In this document: positions 52,096 to 61,650 of the stretch, piece by piece | How the letters are laid out: each line of letters begins with the position of its first letter | How positions within the stretch are numbered: the first letter of the stretch is position 1 | DNA from: Haloflavibacter putidus | GTDB taxonomy: Bacteria > Bacteroidota > Bacteroidia > Flavobacteriales > Flavobacteriaceae | Direction: 5' to 3' | Assembly (NCBI RefSeq): GCF_006546625.1 | Contig: NZ_VIAR01000011.1 | Coordinates: forward strand, 1-64,000 | Length of the DNA: 64,000 nt | Made by a program: the position numbers and the translations under genes | The notes under the pieces: generated by a model | What the model saw: the letters and a program-made list of their open reading frames with translations, nothing else | What the model was told of the DNA's origin: nothing | Database searches by the model: none

Positions 52096-52587
52096 TTATT
52101 CCCCTTCGTTTTCCAAACGGTAGATAATCTTTTTCATCTGAGCGATCTCTCTTTTTTGCGCTTCGATAATTTCTTTAGCCAATTTTTTGGTTTCGGGATC
52201 TTTTAGGTCTGCACGTTTGCTGGTAAGAATAGCAATGGAGTGGTGGGGAATCATCGCTTTCATATAAAGAACATCTCCAATTATGGGGCGTTGTGCCCTA
52301 ACTAAACCTAATGCCGAGATAAACAAGACAAGACTACCAAGATAAATAGCTATATTTTTCATCTTGTTTTTATACATTTTAAGCATAAGAGACAACATAA
52401 TTACCGCCATGGCAGAAATACCCAAACAGGTCATATAGAGGCGGGTAAGGCTAAAATATACGTGATCAAACTCATAGGTATTCATATACATCGTGATGTA
52501 CATCGCTATAAACGATAAACCAAGCATTAGAAAAAATCTACCGTAATTACTGCCGTTTTTTTTATGTTTATTATTTTCTGAATTCAT
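52096..52587 (-). CDS. DUF305-type membrane protein of the copper island
   Basis: 163 residues. Three hydrophobic segments (about 18-36, 48-66 and 76-94) precede a C-terminal domain with the DUF305 hallmark MIPHHSIAILTSKRADLKDPETKKLAKEIIEAQKREIAQMK (methionine and two histidines). DUF305 proteins such as CopM bind copper in the periplasm. It is the last gene of the copper group on this strand, 30 bp after the DUF3347 lipoprotein, and so probably co-transcribed. Confidence 0.8.
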   Translation of the reverse strand: MNSENNKHKKNGSNYGRFFLMLGLSFIAMYITMYMNTYEFDHVYFSLTRLYMTCLGISAMAVIMLSLMLKMYKNKMKNIAIYLGSLVLFISALGLVRAQRPIIGDVLYMKAMIPHHSIAILTSKRADLKDPETKKLAKEIIEAQKREIAQMKKIIYRLENEGE

Positions 52588-52617
52588 TTTACTTAGTTTT
52601 TGGTTGGTTACTATATT

Positions 52618-53166
52618 TTACTTTTCAATCGTTTTCTTTACGGAACCGCATCGCAGCATTTTATCGCCAAAATATGGATTATTTATTTCCTCGATATCAG
52701 CATACCAATATGCCCCCTCATTATTGAAAGCCATAGGGCAGAATTTTTTATAAATAGTTCCTCCGGAAAGTGCATCTTCAAACATATTGCCGGCCAGTTC
52801 CGTAAAGTTTGAAAAAAGTTCGCGTTGCTTTTCAAGATCATTGGTGTTTGCCAATTGCTTGGCAACGGCTTTCATCTCTGCACGTTCTTCAGAAAAAGAT
52901 TCAGCCATACTTTTGGCAGCGTCTTTCGCCTTATTGGCATCGGCGTTTGTCAATGCTATTTTAATCTCTAGGTAGTTATGCCATATTTTTCCGGTCATAC
53001 CATCTTTAAAAGCTTGATCGGCGATATCTGCAGTATTTTTTTCTGCTTTTTTTACTTCTTTTGGAGTGTCTATCTCTACCTCTTGTTTTGCTTTATTATC
53101 TAAGCAAGAGGTTGCTACAACCGCGGTGAAAAGAATTACTCCAAAGTTTAAAATACTATTTTTCAT
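52618..53166 (-). CDS. DUF3347 lipoprotein, copper-island member
   Basis: 182 residues with a lipobox VATSC (about residue 21) and an acidic KEV-rich spacer. The DUF3347 domain follows, ending in the ligand-rich stretch YKKFCPMAFNNEGAYWYADIEEINNPYFGDKMLRCGS, in which Cys-Pro-Met and Met-x-x-Cys could hold Cu(I). The same domain ends the CusB-type adaptor at 54025, with HCPMVNNNQGADWLSL and MLNCGD. It is likely an outer- or inner-membrane-bound metal chaperone that feeds the pump. Confidence 0.85.
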   Translation of the reverse strand: MKNSILNFGVILFTAVVATSCLDNKAKQEVEIDTPKEVKKAEKNTADIADQAFKDGMTGKIWHNYLEIKIALTNADANKAKDAAKSMAESFSEERAEMKAVAKQLANTNDLEKQRELFSNFTELAGNMFEDALSGGTIYKKFCPMAFNNEGAYWYADIEEINNPYFGDKMLRCGSVKKTIEK

Positions 53167-53210
53167 TTTTTAATTGATTTTATTTTTGTATATCCGTTTA
53201 GTGTCAAGTG

Positions 53211-53323
53211 AATTAAATAATAGTTCTGATGTCGCGTCCAGCCTTTCGACTTTGATCAAGACAGGCTAAAGTCGAGACGCTTTTGTTTAACCTCTCGACT
53301 GCGCTCTCCCGAAGTTTCGGGAG
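53211..53323 (+). repeat. dispersed repeat with perfect hairpin
   Basis: 53211-53268 matches the reverse complement of 39570-39627 (53 of 58). Further on, CTCCCGAA (53306-53313) pairs with TTCGGGAG (53316-53323) with a two-base spacer, inside a CTCGACTGCGCTCTCCCGAA context of the REP-like family. It separates the AraC gene from the DUF3347 gene, so it may end the upstream minus-strand transcript. Confidence 0.7.
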
Positions 53324-53420
53324 TGACAAAAGCTACTTAAAGGAATGAAAGCGGATAATCAAATTTATTTCTAAATTACTGTTTAATAAAAAATTATGTT
53401 GTTATAATTTGGTTAAGCAT

Positions 53421-53990
53421 CTATAAAATTTGGTCTAAAGGATTTCTAAAATTTTTCTCTAAAGTTTTGTATTCGGTTAAATTTATTCCTGTTTCCGCTT
53501 TAAATTGCCGGGAAAGATGGTTTACACTGCTATAATCTAATAGCTGACTTATTTGCGTGAAATTATATTGTTTTGATTGAATAAGCTCTTTTGTTTTTTC
53601 TATTTTAAGCTTTATAAAATATTTCTCCAACGTGGTATTTTCGATATGAGAAAACGTCCTGCTTAAACGGGAATACTCATAATTGGTTTCTCTTGATAAA
53701 TAACTGGAAAGTGTGCCGTTTTTTTGAATGGGTAGGTTTTCCAAAAGACGTATAAGATTTAGTTTTACATTTTCGACTAAAATTTTATCGGTGCTTTCCA
53801 GTAATTCAAAATCATTATCAAGAAGAACTTTTTTCAACTTTTTAGCATCTTCAGTTTTATCCTTGCTTTTATAAACAACTCGGCCTAATTCTACTTTTAT
53901 TACTGCCACCCCAGCTTCAAGCAGCTCGTTTTTTACTACTTTAATACACCGGTTACAAACCATGTTTTTGATAAAGACTTCAACTAGCAT
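53421..53990 (-). CDS. AraC-type regulator with N-terminal CxxC (HMA-like) segment
   Basis: 189 residues from the ATG at 53990. An upstream start at 54050 would overlap the adaptor gene by 26 bp and add residues outside the domain, so the shorter form is preferred. Residues about 1-65 (FIKNMVCNRCIKVVKNELLEAG... VIKVELGRVVY) look like a heavy-metal-associated fold with the ligand pair C-N-R-C. The C-terminal about 100 residues are the AraC double helix-turn-helix (FSHIENTTLEKYFIKLKIEKTKELIQSKQYNFTQISQLLDYSSVNHLSRQFKAETGI). By design it should sense metal and control this pump cluster; direct evidence is absent. Confidence 0.85.
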   Translation of the reverse strand: MLVEVFIKNMVCNRCIKVVKNELLEAGVAVIKVELGRVVYKSKDKTEDAKKLKKVLLDNDFELLESTDKILVENVKLNLIRLLENLPIQKNGTLSSYLSRETNYEYSRLSRTFSHIENTTLEKYFIKLKIEKTKELIQSKQYNFTQISQLLDYSSVNHLSRQFKAETGINLTEYKTLEKNFRNPLDQIL

Positions 53991-54024
53991 AAATTTATAT
54001 GGTTTTAATAAACTTTCAATCTTT

Positions 54025-55737
54025 CTATAATTCTCTTTGGGTGTCGCCACAATTCAACATTTTCTCGCCGTAATAAGGATTTTTAATTTCCGAACTTAAA
54101 CTTAGCCAATCTGCGCCTTGGTTGTTATTAACCATTGGGCAATGTTGTAAATAAATGGGCTTATCTAAGTTTTTCATATTAGAAGCAAAAGCAATTATAT
54201 TTTCGGATAGTACTATAAAATGATCCCGCTGATTTTCTATATTATCATTTTTGGAAATAGCTTTTAGCATACTTTCAATTTTGTTTAAATGCTGCATTTC
54301 CATAGCGCCCAAATTGAAAGTTTTTAAGCTTTTAAGTCGCTCAAACATATTGTTTGCTAAAGTTTTTGTTTGCTCTATGTTGCTGTCTACAAATGCATCT
54401 TTTAATTCGAAATAAGTTGCCAAAACTGTGGTAAAATCTTTTTGAAATGTCTCCGGTAATTCCATTTGCATTTTTGAAACATCTTCTTTCGCCGTAGGTT
54501 GATTCATCATAGATTTTTTACCCTGTAATTGGGCAGCCGCATCTACGGTAAAGGTTCCGTTGGTTACAATTACATCGCCGTCTTTTAAACCGCTGGTTAT
54601 TGAATAATTTTCGCCATTTCTGTTACCTAATCTTACTTCTCGCATTTCAAAAACAGGATGGTTAGGATTTGTTTTAACGTAAACCAAAGAACGTTCTCCC
54701 GTCCACATTACCGCACTTGCCGGGATTAAAAGTTGCTGCTCGCCAGCAATTTCAGCTACTTTTACCTTACCGGTTACAAACATACCCGGCTTTAGTAAAT
54801 TGTCTTTATTTTTTATAGTTGCCCTTACTGTTACTGTCCTGGTTTGTGTGTTTAAAACCGGATCTATAAAAGATATAGTGGCATCAAATTCTTTATTAGG
54901 ATAAGCGTTTGCCGTAATTTTTATATTTTGCCCTTCTTCAAATTCGGCAATTTGATTTTCGTATGCATCAAACGCTGCCCAAAGCGTGTTTAGATTATTT
55001 AATTTTAAGATAGGTTGTCCTTTTTTTACATAATCTCCTTCAGATGTCATTTTTTCGGAAACCGTTCCCGAAACAGTAGCATATATAGGAAAATTCTCGC
55101 GTACTTCTCCCGAGGCTTCAATACGTTTAATTTGGCTTTCTGAAAGTTTCCAGAGCTTTAATTTGTTCCGTACAGATTTATAAAGCGCCGGCTGACTTTC
55201 TTTAAGTCTTGCAGTGGTAAGAAGTTCTTGTTGGGCTGCAACTAAATCTGGGGAGTAAATAGTTGCTAAAAGTTGTCCTTTTTGTACTTCTTGTCCTTCA
55301 AAATTTATATTAAGGCGTTCTATTCTACCATCAAAATAACTGGCTTGAACCGTATTTGCTTCTTCGTTTTCTACAATTTTTCCAGATAACGATATACCGT
55401 TGTCACTTTTACCAGAGCTATTACCAACTACACTGGTCTGAATATTTGCCAATGCCATTGCATTTTTGGTCATTTTAATTTCGTTGGCAGAAAGGCCATC
55501 TGCTTCAGAGCCTGCAGGAATAAGCTCCATTCCGCAAATAGGGCAGTCGCCGGGTTCCGGTTGCATAATTTGTGGATGCATAGAGCAAGTCCATAGTTGT
55601 TCAGTAGCAACTTCTTTAGAATGCTTGTGATTATCTTTGTTGTGTGCATCGCCGGTTGCATCGCCACCAAAAAGCAGAAAGCCCGCGACCAACCCCACTA
55701 TTAAGGCCAAGATTATATAAATGCTGTTCTTTTTCAT
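54025..55737 (-). CDS. cusB: CusB-type periplasmic adaptor with heavy-metal-binding domain and DUF3347 end
   Basis: 570 residues. An N-terminal hydrophobic anchor (about 6-24), a histidine-rich stretch (DAHNKDNHKHSKE), then the heavy-metal-binding domain W-T-C-S-M-H-P with CPICGMELIP (about 48-75). The body is the membrane-fusion fold: a VQASYFDGRIERL barrel-lipoyl piece, a helical hairpin (VAAQQELLTTARLKESQ), GTVSEKMTSEGDYVKKGQPI and barrel domain. The last about 130 residues are a DUF3347 domain with HCPMVNNN and MLNCGD. It links CusA to the outer membrane channel and hands over Cu(I)/Ag(I). The E. coli CusF-like role may be filled by the DUF3347 end. Confidence 0.92.
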   Translation of the reverse strand: MKKNSIYIILALIVGLVAGFLLFGGDATGDAHNKDNHKHSKEVATEQLWTCSMHPQIMQPEPGDCPICGMELIPAGSEADGLSANEIKMTKNAMALANIQTSVVGNSSGKSDNGISLSGKIVENEEANTVQASYFDGRIERLNINFEGQEVQKGQLLATIYSPDLVAAQQELLTTARLKESQPALYKSVRNKLKLWKLSESQIKRIEASGEVRENFPIYATVSGTVSEKMTSEGDYVKKGQPILKLNNLNTLWAAFDAYENQIAEFEEGQNIKITANAYPNKEFDATISFIDPVLNTQTRTVTVRATIKNKDNLLKPGMFVTGKVKVAEIAGEQQLLIPASAVMWTGERSLVYVKTNPNHPVFEMREVRLGNRNGENYSITSGLKDGDVIVTNGTFTVDAAAQLQGKKSMMNQPTAKEDVSKMQMELPETFQKDFTTVLATYFELKDAFVDSNIEQTKTLANNMFERLKSLKTFNLGAMEMQHLNKIESMLKAISKNDNIENQRDHFIVLSENIIAFASNMKNLDKPIYLQHCPMVNNNQGADWLSLSSEIKNPYYGEKMLNCGDTQREL

Positions 55738-55870
55738 TTGATTATGTCTTATTTAATATTCTGTTTTTATATTTTTTCACTTCCGTAAAACTCTCTTTCT
55801 TGTTTTTATATATTTTTCACTTTACGGAATTCTTTTGTGTTTTTTATATTATATAATTTGCTTACCGAAT

Positions 55871-57112
55871 TTAATTGGTTGTGTAATAAGCAATTATAGC
55901 CAATTGTGTATAATAGGCTTGAACGGCTTCTATTAGCTTAAGGCCAAATTCTAACTGCAATTCTTGAATATCCAATACATCGTTAAAGTTTATTGTACCT
56001 GTTTCATAACTTTTAAGCAGTATATCTTCTGCATCTTTAGCTTGTTTTAAATTTTCTTTTTGCGTTTGAACACGAATACGGGCTACATTTCTACTCTTGA
56101 CGGCTGTTTGCAATTGTGTTAATAAATTATTCTCAACCGCTTCTTCTTGCTTGTCCAGCTCGTCGTAGCGTAATTTGTTTTGCCGGGCAACAGATTTGTA
56201 TTTTTTGTTGAATAGGGGAATGGAAACCGAAACCATAGGCATAAACATATCGGGCATTTCCGTAAAGTACATATATTCCATACCCACGCCAAGTTGCGGC
56301 CCGCTTTCCTTTTGGTTAAGTGCATCTGCTTGGGAGACAATTTTATTGAGTTGGTTAATTTTTTTTATTTTAGGATGAAGCCGAAGCTTTTCAAAATCTA
56401 TTTCTGTATCTTTTTTAGGAATTATCAAACTATCTACAATAGCGATATTTGCATCTTTTTCTCTGTTTAGTAATTTGTTAAAAACCGTACGCTCTGCTTC
56501 ATAGTTTTGCGCTAACACCTGTTTTCTTTCCCGAAGTTTGTTTTGACGAATTTGTAAACGCAAAACCGCTACGGCCGAAGCATTTCCTACCTCTACAGAG
56601 GTTAAGGCCATTTGTTCATAAGCCTGCAAAAGCTCAATATTGGCATCTACAACTTCTTGTTTTTGAATTATTTCATAAAGACGGTAATACGACAGCGATA
56701 AATCTTTTACAATTTTTCGTTTAGCGATTTCAATTTCTAAGAAATCGGCATCAGCCAAAGCTGTAGAATAATTTTCGCGAGCTGAAAGGGTTCCAAACCA
56801 AGGAAACATTTGCATTACAGAGAATTCTCCTTGCCACATCATAGGCATATCTTCTTTACTAAACATGTATCCGCCTGAAAACTTGGTGTTTGGTAAGGAT
56901 TTACTTGCCGTTATTTTTTCTGCGGAAATAGCATATTGTTTTTTAATTGCTTGAATATCTGGGTTGTTATTTACCGCTTTTTCTATATAATTATTTAAGT
57001 GCTGCCCATTTGTATTCCAGCTAAAAAACAGGAGCATAACTAGCAATACTACTCCTGTAGGAAAGCAGGTTTTCTGTAATCGAAATGCATTTATTAATTT
57101 TACTTTTATCAT
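55871..57112 (-). CDS. cusC: TolC-family outer membrane channel (CusC-like)
   Basis: 413 residues, signal peptide (cut after TNGQ near residue 37), then two repeats of the OEP helix-strand pattern (NNPDIQAIKKQYAISAEKITASKSLPNTKFSGGY, and LHPKIKKINQLNKIVSQADALNQKESGPQLGVGMEYMY). It forms a trimeric outer membrane and periplasmic tunnel. It starts 2 bp after the RND pump's stop and is followed by the adaptor gene after a 133-bp gap, a standard Cu/Ag efflux order. No lipobox is seen, unlike E. coli CusC. Confidence 0.88.
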   Translation of the reverse strand: MIKVKLINAFRLQKTCFPTGVVLLVMLLFFSWNTNGQHLNNYIEKAVNNNPDIQAIKKQYAISAEKITASKSLPNTKFSGGYMFSKEDMPMMWQGEFSVMQMFPWFGTLSARENYSTALADADFLEIEIAKRKIVKDLSLSYYRLYEIIQKQEVVDANIELLQAYEQMALTSVEVGNASAVAVLRLQIRQNKLRERKQVLAQNYEAERTVFNKLLNREKDANIAIVDSLIIPKKDTEIDFEKLRLHPKIKKINQLNKIVSQADALNQKESGPQLGVGMEYMYFTEMPDMFMPMVSVSIPLFNKKYKSVARQNKLRYDELDKQEEAVENNLLTQLQTAVKSRNVARIRVQTQKENLKQAKDAEDILLKSYETGTINFNDVLDIQELQLEFGLKLIEAVQAYYTQLAIIAYYTTN

Positions 57113-57114
57113 TT

Positions 57115-60100
57115 CTACTTTTCTTTAAGCGTTTTTAATCGTCTTTTTAATTTTGCTTCTCTCGTCCAACTATACAATACGGGAACTACAAAAAGAGTAA
57201 TTAAGGCAATCACCATTCCGCCAAAGCTAGGTATTGCCATAGGAATCATAATATCACTTCCTCGGCCCGTGGAAGTTAGAATAGGAAGAAGCGCAAGAAT
57301 AGTGGTGGCAGTGGTCATCAAACAAGGGCGTATACGTTTGATTCCTGCTTCTACAACAGAGGCGCGAACTTCATTTATATTTTCCGGTTTATTTTTATCG
57401 AAAGTTTGGGTAAGATAGGTTGCCATTACCACGCCATCGTCTGTAGCAATTCCAAAAAGAGCAATAAAACCTACCCAAACTGCAACACTTAAGTTAATAG
57501 TGTGCATTTGAAATAAATCTCTTAGGTTTTCACCGAAGAAAGAAAAGTTTAAGAACCAATCTTGTCCGTAAAACCAAATCATTAAAAAGCCACCGGCAAA
57601 AGCTACGGCAATACTAGAAAACACCATTAACGAAGTAGCTACCGAACGGAATTGGAAATAGAGAATCAAAAAGATAATGGCCAGTGCCAAAGGAATAATA
57701 ACAGATAGTGTTTTTTCGGCACGTAATTGATTTTCGTAGGTTCCGGTAAACTGGTAATTTATTCCCTTTGGCACCGTTAATTCACCACTTTCTATTTTAT
57801 CTTTAATTAGAGCTTGGGCGTTTTCTACCACATCTACCTCTGCATAAGTATCCAGTTTATCAAACAAAACATAACCTACTAAAAAGGTATCTTCACTCTT
57901 GATAACTTGCGGTCCTTGCTCATACCTGATTTCTACCAATTCTCCTAATGGCACCGGACTGCCTTTTTCAACCGGCACGTATATATCTTTAATGTCGTCT
58001 GGATTGGCACGTAATTCTCGCGGATAACGCACTCTTACGCCATAACGCTCTCTGCCTTCTACGGTTTGTGTTAATGGCATACCGCCCACAGCAACCTGAA
58101 GTACTTGTTGCACATCTTCTATAGAAATACCGTATCTGGCAAGACGTTCTCGTTTAATATCTATTAAAAGATAGGGTTTGCCTACAATTCTATCTGCAAA
58201 AACAGCTTCTTTTTTTACGCCTTCTGCTTGTTTTAGAATATCTTCCAGCTGCATTCCAAAAGCTTCAATTTCTCGTAAATTTTGTCCTTTTACTTTAATT
58301 CCCATAGGCGCGCGCATACCGGTTTGCAGCATAACCAAACGAGTTTCTATAGGTTGTAGTTTTGGCGCTGAGGTTATTCCGGGGAGCTTGGTTGCGTTTA
58401 CAATTTCGTTCCAAATATCATCTGGCGATTGTATTTTTGGTCGCCAATTTCGGTAAAATTCGCCATCTTCGTCTGCTATTAGATCTTGGTTTTCCACACG
58501 AAAAGGATCTTCAATTTCTGCATCCTTATAACTATCCTCTTCCGTCACATCGCTATTAGGATTAACAACCAGGTTTCCGTTTTTCAGAATAAACAAGCCA
58601 TCTTCGTTTACTTTATAGCGTTGCCGATTGCCATTGTCATTCAGCATATATTCTGATTTATACTGAATAATATTTTCATACATAGATAAAGGTGCTGGAT
58701 CTAAAGCAGATTCTGTACGGCCGGCTTTACCTACCACGGTCTTAATTTCCGGAATATTGGCAACAGCCATATCCAGTTGCTGCAAGACTCTTTTATTTTC
58801 TTCAATGCCTGCGTGTGGTAAAGAAGTTGGCATAAGCAAAAAGGAACCTTCGTTTAAAGAAGGCATAAATTCTTTGCCCGTATTTTGCATAATTAAAACT
58901 CCACAAACTACAATAGCGGTAGGTAAGGAAAGAAATAACAGTTTGTTTCTAAGCGCCCAACCTAAAATTCTGGTATAGTAATTTTGAAACAACCAGAATA
59001 TTCCTGTTAAACCAAAACAAATTAACCCGACAAAAAGCAGATTCCAGAAGATACTTTTATCTACTCCTAGCGGTCGCCAATATTCTGCAAGTAAAAAGAT
59101 GATTGCTAAAGCGGAAATAAAAATGTTTATGCTATTAGCGCGTTTTTTGGTTAGTTGATATTTATCGGAAATTTTAGCAGCAATTTTATCGTCTCTTAAA
59201 AGTGCTGTAATTCCAAAAGCAAGTAGTAATAAGCCCAACCAGTAACCAAATATTATTGCTGTTATTCCTATTAAAAACAGTAAAGCATTGATAAGAAGTT
59301 TACTTGTTCTTCTAATATTTTTTTTACGGAATAGATAAGAGGCGAAAGGAGGAATTAAAAATAAAGCTATTATTAACGCTGCAACTAAAGCCATGGTTTT
59401 GGTAAAAGCTAAAGGTCTAAACAATTTCCCTTCGGCCCCGACCATAGTAAACACAGGAATAAAACTGATAATGGTAGTAAGTACCGCCGTAAGTATAGCT
59501 CCCGAAACTTCGGCAGTGGCATTGTAAACCACGGTATTCATGGTTTGTCTTTTACCGGTTTTTATAAAACGCGCATCTTCTTCGTCCAGATGCCTAATAA
59601 TATTTTCGCAAAGAATGACCCCGACATCTACCATTGTACCAATAGCAATGGCAATCCCGGATAAAGCCACAATATTGGCATCTACATTAAAAAACTTCAT
59701 TGCAATAAAGACCATTAATACCGCAACGGGCAACAGACCAGAGATTAAAACCGAAGCTCTTAAATTGAATACCATTACGATAATAACAAAAATGGTAATA
59801 AGAATTTCTAAGCTTAGCGCTTCGTCCAGTGTTCCTAAGGTTTCTTGAATAAGTTCTGTACGATCATAAAACGGTACGATGGTAAGTTGCGAAGTACGGC
59901 CATCTGATAGTTTTTTAGAAGGTAAACCTGCTTTGAGCGCTTCTATTTGATCTTTTACATTATTAATAACCTCCATTGGGTTTGCGCCGTGGCGGGCAAC
60001 CACAACCCCGCCAACTACTTCTGCTCCTTCTTTATCTAAAATGCCGCGTCTAGGTGCCGGTCCTAAGCCTACTTTTGCAACATCTTTAATTTGGATAGCG

Positions 60101-60915
60101 GTATAATTTTCTGAGCTAACTACTGCGGTTTCTATATCTGCAATAGATTTTACATAGCCCAGACCACGCACTAAATATTCTGCTTGATTAATTTCTAAAG
60201 TTTGGGCGCCAATATCTTTATTGGTTTCTTTTACTGCTGTGACAATATCACCTAAGCTAATACCGTATTGACGCATTTTTTCGGGGTTAACATCTATTTG
60301 GTATTCTTGCACATAACCACCAATAGAGGCTACTTCAGAAACGCCGCTTGCAGAAGCAAGAGCGTATTTTACATAGTAATCTTGTATACTGCGGAGTTCG
60401 TGTAAATCCCAGCCGCCGGTTACATTACCGTCTTTATCGCGTCCTTCTAAAGTATACCAGAAAATTTGTCCCAAGCCCGTAGCATCGGGTCCTAAAGCGG
60501 GATTTACATCTTCGGGTAACAATCCGCTTGGTAAAGAATTTAATTTTTCCAGAATACGACTCCGACTCCAATAGAATTCTACATCTTCTTCAAAAATGAT
60601 ATAGATACTGGAAAAACCAAACATAGACGAACTCCGAATGGTTTTTACGCCGGGAATTCCTAATAACGCAGTAGTTAGCGGATAGGTGATTTGATCTTCG
60701 ATATCTTGTGGGGAGCGACCTTCCCATTTGGTGAATACGATTTGCTGATTTTCGCCAATATTGGGAATAGCATCTACGGCTACGGGGTTGGTAGGTAAGA
60801 AACCGGTATCCCAGTTAAATGGAGCGTTAACAACACCCCAGCCAACAAAAAGCACGAGTAAAAGTACCGCTACCAATTTGTTTTCTATAAGAAATTTTAT
60901 GCCTTTATTTAGCAT
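57115..60915 (-). CDS. cusA: CusA/CzcA-family heavy-metal RND efflux pump
   Basis: 1266 residues, longer than the usual about 1040. The N-terminus, GMVDV-type TM4 (IGTMVDVGVILCENI, about 417-431, with the proton-relay aspartate), the AEGKLFRPLAFTKTMALVAALI region and the C-terminal helix bundle fit the Cu/Ag subclass (GTMVD rather than CzcA DFGIIVDG). Two insertions account for the extra length: four or more added hydrophobic helices at about 545-640 (LLINALLFLIGI, NIFISALAIIFLL), and a hydrophilic stretch in the second periplasmic part (about 770-860). Methionines for metal relay occur in LLMPTSLPHAG and MLQTGMRAPMGIK. It pumps metal from periplasm or cytosol to the outside. Confidence 0.92.
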   Translation of the reverse strand: MLNKGIKFLIENKLVAVLLLVLFVGWGVVNAPFNWDTGFLPTNPVAVDAIPNIGENQQIVFTKWEGRSPQDIEDQITYPLTTALLGIPGVKTIRSSSMFGFSSIYIIFEEDVEFYWSRSRILEKLNSLPSGLLPEDVNPALGPDATGLGQIFWYTLEGRDKDGNVTGGWDLHELRSIQDYYVKYALASASGVSEVASIGGYVQEYQIDVNPEKMRQYGISLGDIVTAVKETNKDIGAQTLEINQAEYLVRGLGYVKSIADIETAVVSSENYTAIQIKDVAKVGLGPAPRRGILDKEGAEVVGGVVVARHGANPMEVINNVKDQIEALKAGLPSKKLSDGRTSQLTIVPFYDRTELIQETLGTLDEALSLEILITIFVIIVMVFNLRASVLISGLLPVAVLMVFIAMKFFNVDANIVALSGIAIAIGTMVDVGVILCENIIRHLDEEDARFIKTGKRQTMNTVVYNATAEVSGAILTAVLTTIISFIPVFTMVGAEGKLFRPLAFTKTMALVAALIIALFLIPPFASYLFRKKNIRRTSKLLINALLFLIGITAIIFGYWLGLLLLAFGITALLRDDKIAAKISDKYQLTKKRANSINIFISALAIIFLLAEYWRPLGVDKSIFWNLLFVGLICFGLTGIFWLFQNYYTRILGWALRNKLLFLSLPTAIVVCGVLIMQNTGKEFMPSLNEGSFLLMPTSLPHAGIEENKRVLQQLDMAVANIPEIKTVVGKAGRTESALDPAPLSMYENIIQYKSEYMLNDNGNRQRYKVNEDGLFILKNGNLVVNPNSDVTEEDSYKDAEIEDPFRVENQDLIADEDGEFYRNWRPKIQSPDDIWNEIVNATKLPGITSAPKLQPIETRLVMLQTGMRAPMGIKVKGQNLREIEAFGMQLEDILKQAEGVKKEAVFADRIVGKPYLLIDIKRERLARYGISIEDVQQVLQVAVGGMPLTQTVEGRERYGVRVRYPRELRANPDDIKDIYVPVEKGSPVPLGELVEIRYEQGPQVIKSEDTFLVGYVLFDKLDTYAEVDVVENAQALIKDKIESGELTVPKGINYQFTGTYENQLRAEKTLSVIIPLALAIIFLILYFQFRSVATSLMVFSSIAVAFAGGFLMIWFYGQDWFLNFSFFGENLRDLFQMHTINLSVAVWVGFIALFGIATDDGVVMATYLTQTFDKNKPENINEVRASVVEAGIKRIRPCLMTTATTILALLPILTSTGRGSDIMIPMAIPSFGGMVIALITLFVVPVLYSWTREAKLKRRLKTLKEK

Positions 60916-61063
60916 CTTTAGTGATAATTAAACAGTTATACAAGGAATAATTGCCTGAGCGTATCAGAAAATTAAACACAATAAAATATACCCTGAAATG
61001 GAATTAACCATAGGGTTATTTATCCCTTTCCCGGTAATTATTGGGACTGGGAACTGTTTAAAA

Positions 61064-61480
61064 TCAAATTAAGTAAGTCTCGTGTATTTTTTGGAAATCC
61101 CGTATGAGATAGGGAGGATTATAATCTTTAAACGGAACGATATTATTATCTAAACCGTCAAAAAGATTATGGTAGGTGTAGAAAAAAGCAGCAACAAAGC
61201 TTTGTTGCTCAAAAGTTAATTTGTTAACGGAAGATTTGATATCGTCTTGCCCATCTACCACCAATTGTTTGTCAGAACAACAATTGTCTTTATCTGGATG
61301 AACAGCACAACTTTCGTCAGGTTGCTGTTGCTCCATTCCACAGGTTTCAACATCGTGAAATATCGAAAAATCAACTAAAGTATCGCCGCAAAAGTGTACA
61401 TTTACGGTAAACGAAGTAGTGGCAATAAAAACCAAACTTGCTAAAAATATAGATACTATTTTGTGAAATAGAGATTTCAT
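61064..61480 (-). CDS. HYC_CC_PP family protein
   Basis: 138 residues with signal peptide (cut near SFTVNV) and the pattern HFC-GD, a CSD-type C-C pair (NCCSDKQL) and a PP pair (YNPPYL) that give the family its name. Extra cysteines (ETCGMEQQQPDESC) point to metal binding. It is the first gene of the copper cluster, 148 bp upstream of cusA, as common in Bacteroidota. Function not established; an exported copper-binding role is inferred from the neighbours. It has a TATCTTTG promoter element 7 bp upstream. Confidence 0.85.
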   Translation of the reverse strand: MKSLFHKIVSIFLASLVFIATTSFTVNVHFCGDTLVDFSIFHDVETCGMEQQQPDESCAVHPDKDNCCSDKQLVVDGQDDIKSSVNKLTFEQQSFVAAFFYTYHNLFDGLDNNIVPFKDYNPPYLIRDFQKIHETYLI

Positions 61481-61486
61481 ATACTT

Positions 61487-61495
61487 GCAAAGATA
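61487..61495 (-). promoter_or_regulatory. -7 element of the copper cluster promoter
   Basis: On the minus strand TATCTTTGC fits TAnnTTTG. It lies 6 bp before the ATG at 61480, and a T-rich run (TTTTTT) is 3 bases upstream of it; no -33 box is certain. If used, the mRNA would be nearly leaderless. Confidence 0.45.
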
Positions 61496-61650
61496 AAGAA
61501 AAAATTATTATCGCATAAAAAGCCTTATCGAATAGTTAGTTTTTCTGGTAGTTTTGTATTAAATAAATTCTCTGGTGACGACTGGAAAGAAACTTTAACT
61601 AAGCTAAACTACTTTAAAGATATTTCCTTTTTTCAATTTGCATAAGATAA

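Noticed and set aside
53421-54050. Longer start of the AraC regulator at 54050
   Set aside because: It would overlap the adaptor gene by 26 bp and add residues outside the metal-binding-like domain; the ATG at 53990 fits better.
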